In this document: positions 61,697 through 64,000 of the stretch, in pieces
Numbering within the stretch: the stretch's first letter is position 1
How the letters are laid out: each line of letters starts with the position of its first letter
Source: Actinomycetes bacterium
GTDB taxonomy: Bacteria > Actinomycetota > Acidimicrobiia > Acidimicrobiales > JAMCPL01
DNA: 64,000 nt
Assembly (NCBI GenBank): GCA_021816935.1
Contig: JAKAWR010000009.1
Coordinates: 1-64,000, forward strand
Direction: 5' to 3'
Translations under genes and position numbers: made by a program
The notes under the pieces: model-generated
What the model was told of the DNA's origin: nothing
The model's input: only the letters and a program-made list of their open reading frames with translations
Database searches by the model: none

Positions 61697-61903
61697 ATGG
61701 AGAGAAGCCCAGAACGACGGGATACGACGATCGGGGCGACACCGTTCAACGGTTGGACGCGGCCAGCCCACCGGTTTCCGAAGGGCAGGATCTGCAAACA
61801 CGGCGGTTGCAGGACGGTGCTGTCCATCTACAATCCGGACGACTATTGCTACCGGCACGACAGGCAGATCATGCCGCGAATGAGGGGCAAGAAGATCGCC
61901 TGA
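61697..61903 (+). CDS. Small putative zinc-binding protein
   Basis: A 68-residue protein. Its second half reads GRICKHGGCRTVLSIYNPDD followed by YCYRHDRQIMP, giving Cys-x4-Cys-x11-Cys-x2-His, a plausible zinc knuckle. Short actinobacterial proteins with 'C--GC-T-LS-YNP-DYC--H' are familiar to me but have no assigned role. The tail PRMRGKKIA is basic, so nucleic acid binding is possible. ATG at 61697; the open frame upstream lacks this pattern. It lies 38 bp downstream of the epimerase on the same strand. Confidence 0.6.
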   Translation: MERSPERRDTTIGATPFNGWTRPAHRFPKGRICKHGGCRTVLSIYNPDDYCYRHDRQIMPRMRGKKIA

Positions 61904-62029
61904 CTCCGCGGTGTGCCCGGCGCACCGGCGGGAAATAGACGTGGCTAGCGGCCCGCGGGAGCCGCATGCGGCAGCGGGCGAGCCGGTTGCGAGAGGAAGC
62001 ACTAGACTGCCCGGTGTGGTTGATCACTG

Positions 62030-63292
62030 ATGGCCGGCCCGATAGCGTGGGACGTAGCTGATCGCGTGTCGTCGTGGGCGGCCTCCGCTCGCCTATCGCG
62101 TCCCGGTCCGGACGGCGCGGACAGACCTATGAGCGTGGCGGAGCAGCAGGAATTGCAGGAGGTTTTCGAGCAGGCCTGCGCCGTGTCCGAGGATCTCGTA
62201 ATCGCGGAGACCGGTCTGGTTCCGCAGCGGTCTGCACGCGACTCGCCGGGCGTTTTCATGGTTGTGGACCGGCAGCAGTGGTCGAGAAAGAACGTTGCCG
62301 CATTCCGCGGAGTCTTGGACGGTATTCTCGAAGACCGGGGAGACGGGGGAGACGGGGGCGTTGCTGAGGGGGACGAGGGGGGCGGAGGCGAGGAAGGCGA
62401 AGACCGGGGACATCGGGAGGTGAAGACGTCTGGCGCGAGAACGTCCGGTGAACGTTCGAGTGAAGGAAAGGCAATCTCCCAGGCAATGTCGTCGAAGTTC
62501 GCTCGACCCGCGCGTTGGATGGCCGGAGGCGAGTTGGGGCTGATGGTGGGCTGGCTGGCCAAGCGCGTACTCGGGCAGTACGACCTGTTCGATGGCGAGG
62601 GGTCGATCTATTTCGTCGCTCCGAATATTCTTTCCCTCCAGGCGAAGAACCGTTTCGATCAATACCCGTTCGCGCTGTGGATAGCGCTTCACGAGATGAC
62701 CCACCGGTGCCAGTTCGAGGGGGTGCCGTGGATGAAGCCTTACCTGCTCTCGATTATTGACGACCTGTCGTCGCTGCTGGCGAAGCCGGATCCGGAGGTG
62801 ATCCAGACCGTGGTCAAGAGGGCTGCTTCGCGCATGGCCTCCGGTAGGAGGATTGTCGAGGAGGGTGGCGTGGCGGCATTGATCGCAACCGAAGACCAGC
62901 TTGGTGCCCTGCGGCGCCTCCAGGCGGTGATGAGCCTGCTCGAGGGACACGCTGAAGCGGTGATGAACGATGCGGCGCACGGCATAGAGAAGGAGGCAGC
63001 GTCCTACTCGCGTACGCTGAAGGCGAGACGGAACAGCGCGGGCGCTCTGACCCGTTTCCTGCAGGAGATCTTCGGGATCAGAGCGAAGCTTCTCCAGTAC
63101 GAGGAGGGTGCCCGGTTCGTTCGGGAGGTGCAGCAAGAGGGCGGCAGAGAGCTTCTGGCACGTGTTTGGGAATCTCCCGAGACCCTTCCCAGTCTCGACG
63201 AACTGAGGAATGCGCAGCAGTGGGTGGAACGGCTTCGCGCTCCAGCGCAGCTCGGCGTAGCTCATCGGGGCGGCTCAAACGGGGCAGGCTGA
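62030..63292 (+). CDS. DUF2342 zincin-like metalloprotease-fold protein (F420-associated)
   Basis: A 420-residue protein of the family often annotated as 'zinc-dependent metalloprotease / coenzyme F420 biosynthesis associated'. The HExxH motif is His221-Glu222-M-T-His225 in ALHEMTHRCQF, and a third ligand may be in LLEGHAEAVMND. Flanking helices (GGELGLMVGWLAKRVLGQYDLF, YFVAPNILSLQAKN) are family-like. Between residues 100 and 155 is a Gly/Glu/Asp insert from G-rich DNA (62335-62410). Neither a protease substrate nor an F420 role is shown. It lies directly upstream of tilS, the usual place in actinobacteria, with 13 bp between. Confidence 0.85.
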   Translation: MAGPIAWDVADRVSSWAASARLSRPGPDGADRPMSVAEQQELQEVFEQACAVSEDLVIAETGLVPQRSARDSPGVFMVVDRQQWSRKNVAAFRGVLDGILEDRGDGGDGGVAEGDEGGGGEEGEDRGHREVKTSGARTSGERSSEGKAISQAMSSKFARPARWMAGGELGLMVGWLAKRVLGQYDLFDGEGSIYFVAPNILSLQAKNRFDQYPFALWIALHEMTHRCQFEGVPWMKPYLLSIIDDLSSLLAKPDPEVIQTVVKRAASRMASGRRIVEEGGVAALIATEDQLGALRRLQAVMSLLEGHAEAVMNDAAHGIEKEAASYSRTLKARRNSAGALTRFLQEIFGIRAKLLQYEEGARFVREVQQEGGRELLARVWESPETLPSLDELRNAQQWVERLRAPAQLGVAHRGGSNGAG

Positions 63293-63305
63293 GGTCCGTA
63301 GGGGC

Positions 63306-64000
63306 GTGTCGTCATCCCTGGCCGCCGGGGGCGATCTGCTCGGGCTGCTCTCGCGCTGCGATTTTCCTCCGCCGGGGAACCTTGTTACGTGCGCCGTGTC
63401 AGGCGGACCTGATTCAGTCGGCCTCCTTGCACTCGTACTCCGGGCGGGGTGCGAAGCCGTGGTCGTCCATGTCGACCACGGCCTGCGCCCAGGCTCCGCT
63501 GCGGACGGTGAGGTAGTCGGTGAGGTAGTTGCAAAGCTGGCGGCAATGGGCGGGAGGGTAGAGTTGAGGATCGTGAAGGTGGAGGTGGGACCCGGCCCGA
63601 ACCTCGAGGCAAGGGCGAGGAGCGCTCGACTGGCCGCCTTGCCGTCTGGGGCCTGTACCGGCCATACCATGGACGACCAGGTCGAGACCGTTCTGATTCG
63701 CCTCATCAGGGGTGCGTCCCTCGACGGGCTTGCGGCGATGCGACGCGGCCCGCGGCATCCCATTCTTGGCCTGCGACGGTCCGAGATGCGGCTCGTTTGC
63801 AGGGAGCTCGACCTTCCCACCGTGACCGATCCGTCGAACAGCGATACCCGCTTCGTGCGGAATCGGGTGAGGCACGAGCTGATCCCGCTCTTGTGTGACA
63901 TCGCCGGGCGTGATGTAGTGCCCGTCATCGCACGTCAGGCGGGGATCATGGCGGAGGAATCGGGGTTCCTGGAAGGCCTTGCCGAGGACGTCGATCCGAC
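63306..64000 (+). CDS. tilS: tRNA(Ile)-lysidine synthase, N-terminal part (runs off the window)
   Basis: The frame starts at a GTG (63306) and is open to the window end, 231 residues. The PP-loop SGGPDSVGLLAL, the strand VVVHVDHGLRPGS and the GHTMDDQVETVLIRLIRGASLDGLAAM block are TilS signatures. The DPSNSDTRFVRNRVRHELIPLL segment is also conserved. TilS changes C34 of tRNA-Ile to lysidine so that it reads AUA. The C-terminal domain is beyond the window. The neighbouring DUF2342 gene, 13 bp upstream, is its usual companion. Confidence 0.93.
   Translation, partial: MSSSLAAGGDLLGLLSRCDFPPPGNLVTCAVSGGPDSVGLLALVLRAGCEAVVVHVDHGLRPGSAADGEVVGEVVAKLAAMGGRVELRIVKVEVGPGPNLEARARSARLAALPSGACTGHTMDDQVETVLIRLIRGASLDGLAAMRRGPRHPILGLRRSEMRLVCRELDLPTVTDPSNSDTRFVRNRVRHELIPLLCDIAGRDVVPVIARQAGIMAEESGFLEGLAEDVDP

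Noticed and set aside
60456-61742. Upstream extension of the GH39-like gene over the epimerase
   Set aside because: The signal peptide starts at 60455, and the epimerase dinucleotide motif lies on the opposite strand.

Overview
The window is a chromosomal segment of a high-GC Gram-positive bacterium (Actinomycetota). The order pcnA, DUF6049, murJ, trxB, cwlM, parB, parA, jag, yidC, yidD, rnpA, rpmH, dnaA, dnaN is the conserved actinobacterial origin neighbourhood. Also actinobacterial are an inositol-1-phosphate synthase with its PadR partner, a SigR/RsrA-type sigma/anti-sigma pair, a DUF2342 metalloprotease-like protein beside tilS, DUF929, and a DtxR/IdeR-type iron box. The class may be Acidimicrobiia or a neighbour, but that rests on general resemblance only. 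Most genes are GC-rich; dnaN, the dnaN-dnaA gap and dnaA are visibly richer in A+T.

Layout. 1-420: the 5' end of an ISL3-type transposase and a tRNA-Arg(ACG). 592-8734: metabolic genes and transporters (ROK kinase, crotonase, SDR, FAD oxidoreductase, DMT transporter, alpha-hydroxy-acid oxidase, MFS). 8906-10961: ispF and rlmB; RlmB has a very long Gly/Arg-rich repeat-bearing N-terminus. 11123-15426: secreted lipase, a phosphate:H+ symporter-like carrier preceded by a PHO-box-like repeat, and a second SSB with a small partner. 15546-19701: SDR, then the amrS-amrB-amrA (AMMECR1/Memo/radical SAM) operon and a PH-like protein. 20509-28220: ald, a degenerate EAL-HDOD protein, an HpnA-like epimerase, an unusual Nramp transporter under a perfect iron box, and ogt. 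28427-38252: the replication origin and partition region. 38253-47402: cwlM, trxB, a membrane protein, degV, murJ, DUF6049 and pcnA. 47329-64000: ino1/padR, VKOR and DUF929 (thiol oxidation), CMD and alcohol dehydrogenase, alpha/beta hydrolase, two glycosidases (GH31, GH39-like), SigR/RsrA-like pair, epimerase, a small putative zinc protein, DUF2342 and the start of tilS.

How it works together. The core is the origin. dnaA and dnaN point one way and rpmH-rnpA-yidD-yidC-jag the other. Near-consensus DnaA boxes lie between dnaN and dnaA. A perfect parS sits upstream of parAB, and two perfect, inverted DnaA boxes lie just after parB. The conserved order is broken in several places: recF and gyrBA do not follow dnaN, rsmG is absent between jag and parA, and trxA is absent between trxB and cwlM. 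The rsmG gap holds parS and an inverted, decayed copy of part of parB, which points to a local rearrangement. No CRISPR array, prophage or obvious defence island is present. The most informative regulatory sites are the iron box and leaderless promoter of the Nramp gene and the 11-bp-period PHO-like repeats before the phosphate carrier.
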